Notes: generated by a model from the sequence alone, not told the origin. A stretch of 64,000 nt of DNA from Bacteroidia bacterium (GCA_026003215.1 BPGV01000001.1:1105001-1169000); one strand, 5' to 3'. Positions 42,821 to 51,265 are shown, numbered from the stretch's first letter. A program made the numbers and translations.

Positions 42821-43816
42821 ATGTACGGGAATCTGACTGTCCGCCCCGAAGACGTAGAAAACTGGGGCAAAAAGGTGGACCAAGAGAACCCGGAGAAGCT
42901 GGCCGAATTTGAGGCCCGCATTGAACGGGGTGAAAAAATAGAACCGCATGATTGGATGCCTTTTGAGTATCGGCGCCAGCTTATCCGCCTGATAGAGCAA
43001 CATGCACATTCAGAGATCATCGGGGCCTTACCGGAGGGTACGTGGATCACACGGGCGCCTAACTTCCGCCGGAAGCTCGCCCTCATGGCTAAAGTCCAAG
43101 ACGAAGTCGGCCATGCCCAGCTCCTCTACAGCGCCGCCGAAACCCTCGGCAAATCCCGCGAGCAAATGATAAACGACCTCCTCTCCGGCAAATCCAAGTA
43201 CTCTAATGTCTTCAACTATCCTGCCAAGACGTGGGCCGATACCGCCATCATCGCCTGGCTGATTGACGCCGGGGCTATCATCAACCAAACTACTAACGCT
43301 AAAGGTTCGTATGGTCCCTACGTACGGGCCTTGGAACGCATCTGCTGGGAGGAATCGTTTCATCTTAAGTATGGCTACGATAGTGTGGTGTATTTAGCCA
43401 CGGGAACGCCTAAGCAGCGCGCCCTGCTTCAAGATGCACTTAATCGGTGGTGGCGCCCTATTATGCACTTCTTCGGCCCGCCGGATACCGCCTCCGTCCA
43501 CACCGAAAAGCTCGTCAAGTGGAAAGTGAAGCTCGCCACTAACGACGAGATGCGCCAGCAGTTTTTAGACATGTACGTACCTAAGATTTGGGAACTGGGA
43601 CTGACTATTCCGGACCCCAACCTCCGTAAAAACCCCGAAACAGGAAAGTGGGAATATTCGGATCCGAACTGGGAGGAATTTTGGCAAGTCATCAACGGGA
43701 ATGGCCCCTGCAATAAGGAACGGCTGGCGGTGCGGCGCTTCGCCGAAGAAAAGGGCCGATGGGTACGCGAGGCCCTCTTGCAACCTAACGCCCGCTATGT
43801 AACCCCGCTGGCCTGA
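42821..43816 (+). CDS. paaA: 1,2-phenylacetyl-CoA epoxidase, subunit A
   Basis: Catalytic di-iron subunit of the ring-epoxidising monooxygenase of aerobic phenylacetate breakdown. 331 residues from ATG 42821, fixed by the -7 box. Ferritin-like helices carry the ligands, including EDEVGHAQ-type ([12 protein letters not shown] near 99) and [12 protein letters not shown] near 175, with [12 protein letters not shown] later. [30 protein letters not shown] is characteristic of PaaA. First gene of paaABC-arsC-paaD. Confidence 0.96.
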   Translation: MYGNLTVRPEDVENWGKKVDQENPEKLAEFEARIERGEKIEPHDWMPFEYRRQLIRLIEQHAHSEIIGALPEGTWITRAPNFRRKLALMAKVQDEVGHAQLLYSAAETLGKSREQMINDLLSGKSKYSNVFNYPAKTWADTAIIAWLIDAGAIINQTTNAKGSYGPYVRALERICWEESFHLKYGYDSVVYLATGTPKQRALLQDALNRWWRPIMHFFGPPDTASVHTEKLVKWKVKLATNDEMRQQFLDMYVPKIWELGLTIPDPNLRKNPETGKWEYSDPNWEEFWQVINGNGPCNKERLAVRRFAEEKGRWVREALLQPNARYVTPLA

Positions 43817-43817
43817 T

Positions 43818-44201
43818 ATGCCATCGCTGGACCCCCGTATCACTCGGGCAGAACCCGAGCTATGGAGTCTGCCCGAACGACCTCTTCACCCCTTAGAACA
43901 CTGGCCTACCTATGAGGTATTTGTGCTGCGCACGCGAGGCAGCCACGCCCAACATGTGGGGTCCCTGCACGCTCCTGACCCCGATATGGCCCTCGTGCTG
44001 GCCAAAGAACAATATGCTCGCCGTAGCCAGTGCGTAGCCGTCTGGGTCGTCCCCACCGAAGCTATCCGTTGGACCCCCACCGAAGACGAGGACCTCTTCC
44101 AACCCGCCACCGACAAAAGCTACCGCGAACCCCAAGGCTACCTCCACACCCGAGAACGCTTAGAAAAATACCGCGACCGACTCAAACCCCTCCCCTCATG
44201 A
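43818..44201 (+). CDS. paaB: 1,2-phenylacetyl-CoA epoxidase, subunit B
   Basis: Small structural subunit that bridges PaaAC heterodimers. 127 residues. HWPTYEVFVLRTRGSHAQHVGSLHAPDPDMALVLAKEQYARR is the conserved core, and WVVPTEAIRW plus a C-terminal FQPATDKSYREPQGY follow. One base separates it from the paaA stop; its TGA overlaps the paaC start (ATGA). Confidence 0.95.
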   Translation: MPSLDPRITRAEPELWSLPERPLHPLEHWPTYEVFVLRTRGSHAQHVGSLHAPDPDMALVLAKEQYARRSQCVAVWVVPTEAIRWTPTEDEDLFQPATDKSYREPQGYLHTRERLEKYRDRLKPLPS

Positions 44202-44962
44202 TAGAAGCCTTAGAAACCCTCCTCCTCTCACTGGCGGATGATGATCTCTGCATGGGGCATCGTCACGCCGAATGGATAGGCCTGGGCCCCATCTTGGAAG
44301 AAGATATCGCCTTTGCGTCTATTGCCCAAGATGAGACAGGACACGCCCAAGCGTATTACCAAATCCTCACAGATTTAGGGCTGCGCACCCCCGATGAATA
44401 TGGGTTCCACCGAGCCCCTGCGGAATACCGCTGCGCCCATCTGGTAGAACTGCCCAACTTTGAGTATGACTATGGCTTCGCGCTCATGCGGCACTTCCTG
44501 TATGACGCCGCCGAGCAAGTGAAGCTGCAAGCCCTCAGAAATAGCAGGTATGACCCCTTAGCCGGCCTGGCCGAACGGCTCCTCCGAGAAGAAAAGTACC
44601 ACTGGCTCCATGCCCAGACATGGATACACCGCCTGGGCCGCTCTACCGAAGAAGCACACACTCGCCTCAAAAATGCCCTCCAAATGACCTGGCCATATGC
44701 GTGGATGCTCTTTGAACCCCTCCCCTATGAGGCCGAAATGGTAGAAGCCGGCTGGACCCCCCCTATGGCAGAGCTACGGACCCGCTGGCTCGAACTGATT
44801 GCGCCTATCCTTCAGGAAGTAGACCTTTTCCCCCCGGCCCCCTCCGAGGAAGAGCTCTCCTCCCTTGCCGGAGCCCGAAGCGGCCGCCGCAGCCCCTACT
44901 TTGAGGACCTGTACCGCGAGTTTACGGAAGTCTCCGCCTCCGAACCCGGCGCCGAATGGTAA
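44198..44962 (+). CDS. paaC: 1,2-phenylacetyl-CoA epoxidase, subunit C
   Basis: Non-catalytic ferritin-like partner of PaaA. 254 residues from ATG 44198 (ATGA overlap with paaB); the frame is open further upstream inside paaB. LSLADDDLCMGHRHAEWIGLGPILEEDIAFASIAQDETGHAQAYYQIL and LREEKYHWLHAQTWIHRLG are typical. PaaC normally keeps part of the helix bundle but lacks a working iron site. Overlaps the next gene by 7 bp. Confidence 0.95.
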   Translation: MIEALETLLLSLADDDLCMGHRHAEWIGLGPILEEDIAFASIAQDETGHAQAYYQILTDLGLRTPDEYGFHRAPAEYRCAHLVELPNFEYDYGFALMRHFLYDAAEQVKLQALRNSRYDPLAGLAERLLREEKYHWLHAQTWIHRLGRSTEEAHTRLKNALQMTWPYAWMLFEPLPYEAEMVEAGWTPPMAELRTRWLELIAPILQEVDLFPPAPSEEELSSLAGARSGRRSPYFEDLYREFTEVSASEPGAEW

Positions 44963-45360
44963 GAATACTCGTCGTCTGCACCCACAATAGCGCCCGCAGT
45001 CAGATGGCTGAGGCTTTCCTTCGCCGGCTTCTGGGGCAAAAGGCGGAGGTGCACAGCGCAGGAACCCATCCTACGCGCGTCCACCCCTTGGCCCAAGCCG
45101 TCATGCACGAAATCGGATATGGCCTCTCCTCCCATACCTCTGACCCCATAGACAAGTACCTCAGCCAAACCTGGGACTATGTGATTACGGTCTGCGACTC
45201 GGCCCGCGAAACCTGCCCCTACGTCCCCGCTAAGCACCACCTGCATGTAAGCTTTCCTGACCCCTCACAAGGCGATACAGAAACCTTTAGGACTGTACGG
45301 GACGCTATCCACACATGGGCAAAGCAGTTTAGCCAAGCCCTGCATGAAGCCTTCACCTGA
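44956..45360 (+). CDS. arsC: Arsenate reductase / low-molecular-weight phosphatase fold (thioredoxin-type ArsC)
   Basis: 134 residues. The P-loop CTHNSARS places the nucleophile at C8 and arginine at R14. SAGTHPTRVHPLA, SHTSDPIDKYL, VITVCDSARETCP and FPDPSQGD are the landmarks of thioredoxin-coupled ArsC, with the redox cysteines in the CDSARETC segment. It would reduce arsenate to arsenite or act as a tyrosine phosphatase; the two cysteines favour arsenate reductase. No arsenite pump or ArsR is present. It overlaps paaC by 7 bp and paaD by 17 bp, so it is fully embedded in the paa operon. Confidence 0.88.
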   Translation: MVRILVVCTHNSARSQMAEAFLRRLLGQKAEVHSAGTHPTRVHPLAQAVMHEIGYGLSSHTSDPIDKYLSQTWDYVITVCDSARETCPYVPAKHHLHVSFPDPSQGDTETFRTVRDAIHTWAKQFSQALHEAFT

Positions 45361-45823
45361 GGAAATACGAGCTTGGCTACGAGCCGTGCCCGACCCCGAA
45401 ATACCCCATGTCTCCGTGGTAGATATGGGCATGATAGGAGCCATCCGAGAGGAGAACGGAAAAGTTCGGGTAGACCTTATTCCCACTTTTGCGGGCTGCC
45501 CAGCCATAAAACTCCTCCAGGAGCAAATCCGATCCACCTTGGCCCAGCATGGTGTAGAAGCCGCGGTGGAGGTGCAATATGAGCGCCCCTGGCGCCCCGA
45601 AGCCGTGACAGAAGCGGGATGGGCAGGCTTACGACGGGCCGGCTTTGCCCTGCCGAAAAAGCTCACGGCCGACCCAGCTGAACTACTGGCCAATGTGGCT
45701 TGCCCCCGCTGCAGCTCAGAAGAAGTCAGCCTCATGTCGCCTTTTGGGCCTACCGCCTGCCGCGCCCTCTTCTATTGCCATGCCTGCCAAGAAGCTTTCG
45801 AACTCTTTAAGCCGCCTCTTTAA
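45344..45823 (+). CDS. paaD: Phenylacetate degradation protein PaaD
   Basis: Maturation factor of the PaaABC(E) epoxidase, thought to serve iron or Fe-S assembly. 159 residues. An N-terminal MIP18/DUF59 domain (RAVPDPEIPHVSVVDMGMIGAI) with FAGCPAIKLLQ, and a C-terminal zinc-ribbon-like tail with CPRC near 119 and CHAC near 143. Last gene of the operon; the reductase gene paaE, which often follows, is absent here. A gene-free stretch of 189 bp follows. Confidence 0.93.
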   Translation: MKPSPEEIRAWLRAVPDPEIPHVSVVDMGMIGAIREENGKVRVDLIPTFAGCPAIKLLQEQIRSTLAQHGVEAAVEVQYERPWRPEAVTEAGWAGLRRAGFALPKKLTADPAELLANVACPRCSSEEVSLMSPFGPTACRALFYCHACQEAFELFKPPL

Positions 45824-45896
45824 GCCTTTCAGACACCCCTTGATACCACTCAGCACGTACTCTTAACCCCTGAGGACAAAAAGCGGAAAAATCCCC

Positions 45897-45925
45897 TTGG
45901 AATTATCCTAAACTCCGTACCTTTG
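45897..45925 (+). promoter_or_regulatory. Orphan promoter: -33 TTGG and -7 box TACCTTTG
   Basis: TTG at 45897-45899 and a perfect -7 box at 45918-45925, 18 nt apart. No start codon follows; the hairpin at 45945-45987 begins about 20 nt downstream. The gene-free part before it (45824-45896) shows nothing else I recognise. Confidence 0.6.
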
Positions 45926-45944
45926 TGTAAGCCCAGCAGAGAGG

Positions 45945-45990
45945 CCCCCGGGTTGATTCCCTTCGGGTTGAGTCCCCGGGGGTTTTTGCT
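45945..45990 (+). terminator. GC-rich hairpin with T-run between paaD and purD
   Basis: Arms CCCCCGGG (45945-45952) and CCCGGGGG (45975-45982) form 8 GC pairs. The inner part contains CCCTTCGGG, able to form a C(UUCG)G tetraloop. TTTTT follows at 45983-45987. It is a convincing intrinsic terminator on the plus strand, for paaD readthrough or for the orphan promoter just upstream. Confidence 0.75.
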
Positions 45991-46000
45991 TTTAGGGGGG

Positions 46001-46008
46001 TAACTTTG
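46001..46008 (+). promoter_or_regulatory. -7 box TAACTTTG of purD
   Basis: Perfect box, 4 nt before ATG 46013 and 13 nt after the terminator T-run. Confidence 0.72.
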
Positions 46009-46012
46009 CTGC

Positions 46013-47284
46013 ATGGAAAAACTCCTGGTTCTGGGCCGGGGTGCCCGCGAGCATGCTATCGCCCATAAAGCCCTTCGTTCTCCCCGCCTCCAAGTGTATG
46101 TGGCCCCAGGCAATCCCGGCATGCTTCCCCCCATTCAACGCATCCCTATCGCCGAAAGTGATATTGCAGCCTTACGCGACTTTATTCGCCGAGAAAAAAT
46201 CACTTATGTCGTTGTAGGCCCCGAAGCCCCCATCGCCCGAGGCATCTACGATGACCTCCACGACCTTGCTACCGTGATAGCTCCCCCGCAAAAGCTTAGC
46301 TTCTTAGAGGCCAGTAAAGCCAAAACCAAAAAGTTTTTAGAATCAGCCGGCATCTCTACCGCTTCAGCTTTTATTTTTGACCACACCCAGCAAGCCGAAG
46401 CCGAAAAATACCTGCGCACGGCTGCCTACCCTTTGGTTCTCAAGGCCAGTGGGTTGGCTGCGGGGAAAGGCGTGCTTATTGCCCATGCAGCCGAAGAAGC
46501 TTTGGCTTTTGCCCGAGGGTGCCTTTCAGGGGAGCGCTTCGGCCCTGCAGGGCGTACCCTGGTGGTGGAGGAGTTTTTGGAAGGGGAAGAATGCTCGGTA
46601 TTTTTGCTCGCTGACGGGAAAGGCTACCTCCTCCTCCCCACCGCTCGCGACTATAAGCGTTTGCGCGACCGAGATGAAGGCCCCAATACCGGCGGTATGG
46701 GTGCCTACGCCCCTGCCGAAGAAAAAGCCTGGCTCCAAGTCGTCCAAGAAAAAGTGATAGAGCCTACCTTACAGGCCCTAAAGCGCGCCGGTACCCCCTA
46801 CCAAGGCTTCCTCTACCTGGGCCTGATGAAAGTCCAAGGCGAACCCTACGTACTGGAATACAACGTGCGCTTAGGAGACCCCGAAGCCCAAGTCATACTC
46901 CCCTTGATAGCCAATGACTTGGAGGAGCTTCTGTACTATTACCGCATTCAAAAAGTAGGGGAGCTCAAGCTGCGGCAGACCGCCGGCTACGCCGTCGGCG
47001 TCGTAGCCGCCACCTCCGGCTATCCCGAAAATCCTACCTCCGGCCAAACGATACCCCTTCCCCCTCTCAGCGACGGGGGGACTCAGCTCGCCGAACATAC
47101 CTTTGTCTATTGGGCAGGCGTTGATTCTGTAGAAGGGAACGCCCTACGTACCACCGGTGGACGTACCTATACCGTCGTGGGCTTAGGCGATACCTTGGCA
47201 CAGGCCCGCGAGCGCGCCTATAAAGGGCTGGAGGCCCTCCCTTTTGAAGGAAGGCATTATCGTGGAGACATCGCCGCCCGCTAA
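46013..47284 (+). CDS. purD: Phosphoribosylamine-glycine ligase (GAR synthetase)
   Basis: Joins phosphoribosylamine and glycine with ATP in purine synthesis. 423 residues. N-terminal KLLVLGRGAREHAIAHKAL, VAPGNPGM, VVGPEAPIARG; the ATP-grasp domain shows VLKASGLAAGKGVLIA, VVEEFLEGEECSVF, ARDYKRLRDRDEGPNTGGMGAYAPA and YNVRLGDPEAQVILPL. Stands alone here with its own leaderless promoter. Convergent with dnaG, with 6 bp between the stop codons. Confidence 0.97.
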   Translation: MEKLLVLGRGAREHAIAHKALRSPRLQVYVAPGNPGMLPPIQRIPIAESDIAALRDFIRREKITYVVVGPEAPIARGIYDDLHDLATVIAPPQKLSFLEASKAKTKKFLESAGISTASAFIFDHTQQAEAEKYLRTAAYPLVLKASGLAAGKGVLIAHAAEEALAFARGCLSGERFGPAGRTLVVEEFLEGEECSVFLLADGKGYLLLPTARDYKRLRDRDEGPNTGGMGAYAPAEEKAWLQVVQEKVIEPTLQALKRAGTPYQGFLYLGLMKVQGEPYVLEYNVRLGDPEAQVILPLIANDLEELLYYYRIQKVGELKLRQTAGYAVGVVAATSGYPENPTSGQTIPLPPLSDGGTQLAEHTFVYWAGVDSVEGNALRTTGGRTYTVVGLGDTLAQARERAYKGLEALPFEGRHYRGDIAAR

Positions 47285-47290
47285 CGCGCC

Positions 47291-49099
47291 CTATCCCTCT
47301 GCTTGACGGTAAGGCAAAATAAGCCCTTGGCGAAGGGCTATTTCCGCCCGCTGCCGCAAAAGCACCTGATGCAGCACTAAGTGCTCTTCATAACTCGGGG
47401 TCTCTGGCAAAAGAGTCTCTAATATGCGTAGATTTTCTTGGAGGAGATGTTGTACATGCGCCAGGTGGAGTAGATTTAGGTTGCTTTCTGCGATCTGAAC
47501 GGGGTCTTCTACGAGGGGGCTATCATCCCAGGTACGCCAGTGTTCGCTCAAGGTATATCGCTCTAAGAGGAGGCCTGTAGCCCAATCTTGCACCTCTGGG
47601 AGGAGCGCTTCCATGAGGTCTTGTAAAGAAGGAGGGCGATTCTCACCCCAACTACAAAAGGCTTTTCGTAAAGCTTCGGCTTCTGGTTGGGTAAAAGTCA
47701 GGTGCTTAAGCTCCTCTTGGAGCACAGCCCACAGCGGTAACCCTCCAAAATCCACCTCTGGATATGTAAAAGCCACCCGCAAAAGCTCCCGTTCTGCAGT
47801 CACCCGCGTAGGAGGCACTGCTTCTGGGGAACGGGGGGGGGCCTCTATCCGCTCAAAGCTTTCCCAAAACTCGGGCGGAATATGGAGGCTCGTCGCGATC
47901 TCCTCCGCATAAGCCCGTCGCAGATACGGGTCAGGCAAAGCCTGTAACCCTTGCCCCAACTTTTGCAGGAGGGTATATCGCTCTTGGGGCGAAGGGGTAG
48001 GTCCCACCCGCTGCGCCAGATACAAGGGCCAGCTTAGGCTGTTGTGGAGGACTTCTTGAAAAGCTTCTGGTCCTTTCTCTTGGAGGAAAGCGTCGGGATC
48101 TTTCCCCTCCGGCACATGAGCTACCCGCACAAAAAACCCTGCCCGCAAAGCCGGTTCTATGGCCCGTTCGGCGGCGGCCTGACCCGCAGAATCGCTGTCA
48201 TACAGAAGTACGACTTCTCGGGTGTAGCGGCGCAGCCGTATGAGGTGCTCCTCCGTGAGGGCTGTACCGCACGTAGCCACTGCCTGTGTAAAGCCTGCCT
48301 GATGTAAGCTAATCACATCCATGTAGCCTTCCACGATGAGAGCGGCCCCCTCTTTACGCAGCACAGGACGCGCCAGCCAAAGCCCATAGAGCACCTCTGA
48401 TTTACGGTAGAAAGGCGTCTCTGGCGAGTTAAGGTACTTAGGCTGGTCCGCCTCATCGGCTAACAGGCGACCCGCTAACGCCACTACGCCCCCCTGCTCC
48501 TCTATAACCGGAAATATCACTCGCCCCCGAAACCTATCATACAGCCGCCCTGTGCCCTCCTGACGTAGCGCTACTCCCCACTTGACCAGGGTTTCTTCTT
48601 CGTAGCCTAAACGTAAGAGGTACTCTGTAAGGGCTTGTCCCTCGGGCGGGGCATACCCCAGCCGAAACCGCTCTATGCTCTCTCGTGTCACCCCACGGCG
48701 GACCAAATAGGCCTCCGCTGGACTCCCCGTTAATCTCCGCTGATAAAACTGCACCACCGCCTCATACAAGGCCAAGTAGCGCTGCCGCTCACGCGAGGTA
48801 TAGCGCTCTTCTTGGGTGTCAGGTACTGCTATGCCGTACTTCTCTGCCAGCTTACGGAGGGCCTCTCCATACGAGAGGCCTTCCATCTCCATCACAAAGC
48901 GAATCACATCGCCGCCCTTCCCGCTGGCAAAACACTTGAAGATCTGCTTCGTAGGGCTCACCGCAAATGAAGGCGTGCGCTCCGGCTTGAAAGGCGATAG
49001 CGCCCAGTAGTTAGACCCGCGCTTCTTAAGGGGAATATATTCGCTGACCACCTCCACAATATCCGCCCGACGCAAGACCTCATCGCGCAGCCAGCTCAT
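47291..49099 (-). CDS. dnaG: DNA primase
   Basis: Makes RNA primers for replication. 602 residues. The N-terminal CHC2-type fold (RADIVEVVSEYIPLKKRGSNYWAL to KGGDVIRFVMEMEGLSYGEAL) is present. Of its four zinc ligands only the third remains: the Cys-x-x-His is Ser-Pro-Phe-Lys (SPFKPERTPSF) and the second pair reads KCFASG. The TOPRIM domain has the glutamate in LIVEGYMDVISLHQAG and the acidic pair in LLYDSDSAGQAA. The C-terminal helicase-interaction domain (about 430-602) is helical. A near-consensus box (TACATTTA) lies 4 nt from the start. Confidence 0.94.
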   Translation of the reverse strand: MSWLRDEVLRRADIVEVVSEYIPLKKRGSNYWALSPFKPERTPSFAVSPTKQIFKCFASGKGGDVIRFVMEMEGLSYGEALRKLAEKYGIAVPDTQEERYTSRERQRYLALYEAVVQFYQRRLTGSPAEAYLVRRGVTRESIERFRLGYAPPEGQALTEYLLRLGYEEETLVKWGVALRQEGTGRLYDRFRGRVIFPVIEEQGGVVALAGRLLADEADQPKYLNSPETPFYRKSEVLYGLWLARPVLRKEGAALIVEGYMDVISLHQAGFTQAVATCGTALTEEHLIRLRRYTREVVLLYDSDSAGQAAAERAIEPALRAGFFVRVAHVPEGKDPDAFLQEKGPEAFQEVLHNSLSWPLYLAQRVGPTPSPQERYTLLQKLGQGLQALPDPYLRRAYAEEIATSLHIPPEFWESFERIEAPPRSPEAVPPTRVTAERELLRVAFTYPEVDFGGLPLWAVLQEELKHLTFTQPEAEALRKAFCSWGENRPPSLQDLMEALLPEVQDWATGLLLERYTLSEHWRTWDDSPLVEDPVQIAESNLNLLHLAHVQHLLQENLRILETLLPETPSYEEHLVLHQVLLRQRAEIALRQGLILPYRQAEG

Positions 49100-49103
49100 G
49101 GCC

Positions 49104-49111
49104 TAAATGTA
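49104..49111 (-). promoter_or_regulatory. -7 box variant TACATTTA of dnaG
   Basis: TAAATGTA on the plus strand; one mismatch (last G is A). 4 nt from the start at 49099. Confidence 0.45.
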
Positions 49112-49121
49112 GTGATTTTGT

Positions 49122-49129
49122 TACCTTAG
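49122..49129 (+). promoter_or_regulatory. -7 box variant TACCTTAG of the DUF4159 gene
   Basis: One mismatch (TTAG for TTTG), 4 nt before ATG 49134. Confidence 0.45.
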
Positions 49130-49133
49130 AAGC

Positions 49134-49781
49134 ATGCGAGGGCTTCTTCTGCTGGGGGCATTCCTCTGGGCACAAACCCGCCCCCTGGTCAAAATAGGCA
49201 AGCTCCACTATGGCGGCGGCGGGGATTGGTACGGCAACCGCGCTTCCCTCCCTAACCTCCTCCGGTACATCCAAGAACACGCCCCTATCCCGGTGCAACT
49301 CCATGAAGATATAGTCAAACCTTCCGCGCCTAACTTAGGTGACTACGCCTTGCTTTACGCCTCCGGCCACGGAAATATAGACTTCACCGATGAAGAGGTG
49401 AAAAACCTACGCAAGTACCTCCAAAATGGTGGCTTTTTGCTCTTAGACGACGATTATGGCATGCACGAATACGCCAAAAAAGCCTTACAAAAGCTTTTTC
49501 CCGAAGGACAGCTTATCCCCGTGCCGGCAGACCATCCGATTTTTCACTGCTATTATGACTTTCCGTATGGCCTCCCCAAAGTGCATGAGCACGACAATAA
49601 GCCACCTGCCCTCTATGGGCTTTTTTATGAAGGTCGGTTGATAGCCATCCTCACCCATGAAGCTGATTTAGGGGATGGCTGGGAAGACCCCCACGTGCAT
49701 AAAGATCCGCCCGAAGTACGCGAGCTGGCCTTTAAGATGGGGGTAAATATCCTGTGCTACGTTCTCACCCATCCGTGGTAA
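49134..49781 (+). CDS. DUF4159 family exported protein
   Basis: 215 residues. Signal peptide (MRGLLLLGAFLWAQT), then KIGKLHYGGGGDWYGNRASLPNLLRYIQE, DYALLYASGHGNIDFTDEEVKNLRKYLQNGGFLLLDDDYG and ILTHEADLGDGWEDPHVHKDPPEVRELAFKMGVNILCYVLT. This order (GGGDWY, ASGHG, LDD) is diagnostic for DUF4159, a glutamine-amidotransferase-like fold often seen near N-terminal VWA or gliding-related genes in Bacteroidota. No enzymatic role is established. The next gene starts 14 bp later with its own promoter box. Confidence 0.88.
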   Translation: MRGLLLLGAFLWAQTRPLVKIGKLHYGGGGDWYGNRASLPNLLRYIQEHAPIPVQLHEDIVKPSAPNLGDYALLYASGHGNIDFTDEEVKNLRKYLQNGGFLLLDDDYGMHEYAKKALQKLFPEGQLIPVPADHPIFHCYYDFPYGLPKVHEHDNKPPALYGLFYEGRLIAILTHEADLGDGWEDPHVHKDPPEVRELAFKMGVNILCYVLTHPW

Positions 49782-49783
49782 GC

Positions 49784-49791
49784 TACCTTTG
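49784..49791 (+). promoter_or_regulatory. -7 box TACCTTTG of the OstA-like gene
   Basis: Perfect box, 4 nt before GTG 49796, which it supports as the start. It begins 2 nt after the DUF4159 stop codon. Confidence 0.7.
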
Positions 49792-49795
49792 ACCG

Positions 49796-51250
49796 GTGCG
49801 CTACCTAAGGTATTGGGGGATAGTAGGACCTCTCCTGTGGGCCCAGGCGGTCTTCATAGAAAACGCCGATGAGCTGGGAGGCACACCAGAGGAGCGGGTT
49901 CTACGGGGCAATGTACGCCTGCGCCAAGACACCCTTATCCTCCTCTGTGCCGAAGCCCGCCTGCGCGAAGATGGCAGCTTCTCCGCACGGGGAAAGACCC
50001 AAACTATCATAGGCCAAAGCGGCACCATCACCGCCGAAGAGCTTCACTATGCCCCCCAAAAGCGCTTGCTAAGCTATCTGGGAAGTGTCCGGGCAGAGTT
50101 TCCCCCAGCCACCTTTCAGTCGCCCAGTCTTTTTTATGACCGCACCACCGAAGTTGTCTTTTACACCGAGGGTGGCACCCTCCGAGACACCACCGGCACC
50201 ATCCAAAGCCGCTGGGGTAAGTATCAGGTGCCCACAGAGACAGCGTACTTTTCGGGGAAAGTACGCCTCCAGCGGGAGGGGTATATCGCCCTCACCGACT
50301 CGCTGATATATGAAACACACGCCTATAAAGCGACTTTTCCCCTGCCGGTGTATTTTTTGGACACCGCCCGTTCGGATACGCTTTATGCTCGCCGGGCCCA
50401 GTGGTATCGCCTCACCCAAGAAATTTACGGCTATGATAGCGTAGCTTACTGGGATACCCTGCACTTTTTGAAAGCCCAAGCGGCGTACCTGCACGCCGGC
50501 TGCGACTCAGGGAGCGCCTCCTGTGAAGTGCATTACACCCGTAAAGACAAGCGCGTATGGGCTTGGGGCGATAGCGCCCAGTGGTTCCGAGACACCCTCC
50601 ACCTCTGGGAAAATGCCGCTCTCTTCTGGCGCGACTCAGCCGAAAAAGCCTTCCTACAAAGCTACCATCTGTATGCCAAGGATTCTGTCCTCTGGGCCAC
50701 CGGTCTGGTAGAGCTTCTTCAGCCGCCGCTCTGGGCTCGAAGCGACACCCTCCTCTACGACACTACCCAGAAAACCATCCATTTACGAGGTTCGGCGTGG
50801 TTAGGGGATACGACTACGCAGTTGTGGGCCGATAACATACGGCTGCACCTGCAAGGTAAAAATCCCGACTCCGCTTGGGCCGCAGGCAACGTACGCCTTC
50901 TTTTACAGGCAGATACGGCTTTGCATTTTTTCCATCAAGTACGCAGTGACTCAGCGGTAGCTGCCTGGGATAGCTCAGGGAAGCTCCACACTTTACAGTT
51001 TAGAAAGGCGGTACAGGTGCTCTATTATCAAGCGGGAGAGAAGGGCTGGCAAGGCGCGCACCATGTTACCGGTACAGCGCTCTGGCTACGCATGGACAGT
51101 ACCCAAAGCCCTGCATACGCCCGCATTAGCGAACATCCCCAAGGGGTGTATTATCCCCTCCAGAGCTTTTTAGACCGTCCTCTGTGGCTGCCGAAAAGTC
51201 GGTGGTTATGGCCTTCGGAGCGCCCTCGGTGGCCTTTCCCCCAGAAATAA
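49796..51250 (+). CDS. OstA-like (LptA/LptD N-terminal-type) exported protein
   Basis: 484 residues from GTG. Signal peptide (RYLRYWGIVGPLLWAQA). The body is a chain of beta-jellyroll repeats of the OstA type, each about 25 residues with recurring D-L-Y-D and G-V-L units: VLRGNVRLRQDTLILLCAEARL, ITAEELHYAPQKRLLSYLGSVRAEF, TAYFSGKVRLQREGYIALTDSLIY, and later TLLYDTTQKTIHLRGSAWLGDTTTQLWADNIRLHLQGK. Such proteins form the periplasmic LPS bridge or a related structure. It differs from LptD in having no C-terminal barrel. Leaderless prediction. Confidence 0.82.
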   Translation: MRYLRYWGIVGPLLWAQAVFIENADELGGTPEERVLRGNVRLRQDTLILLCAEARLREDGSFSARGKTQTIIGQSGTITAEELHYAPQKRLLSYLGSVRAEFPPATFQSPSLFYDRTTEVVFYTEGGTLRDTTGTIQSRWGKYQVPTETAYFSGKVRLQREGYIALTDSLIYETHAYKATFPLPVYFLDTARSDTLYARRAQWYRLTQEIYGYDSVAYWDTLHFLKAQAAYLHAGCDSGSASCEVHYTRKDKRVWAWGDSAQWFRDTLHLWENAALFWRDSAEKAFLQSYHLYAKDSVLWATGLVELLQPPLWARSDTLLYDTTQKTIHLRGSAWLGDTTTQLWADNIRLHLQGKNPDSAWAAGNVRLLLQADTALHFFHQVRSDSAVAAWDSSGKLHTLQFRKAVQVLYYQAGEKGWQGAHHVTGTALWLRMDSTQSPAYARISEHPQGVYYPLQSFLDRPLWLPKSRWLWPSERPRWPFPQK

Positions 51251-51253
51251 TCC

Positions 51254-51261
51254 TATATTTG
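51254..51261 (+). promoter_or_regulatory. -7 box TATATTTG of the lipocalin-like lipoprotein gene
   Basis: Perfect box, 4 nt before ATG 51266, in a 15-bp gap between genes. Confidence 0.7.
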
Positions 51262-51265
51262 ACCT

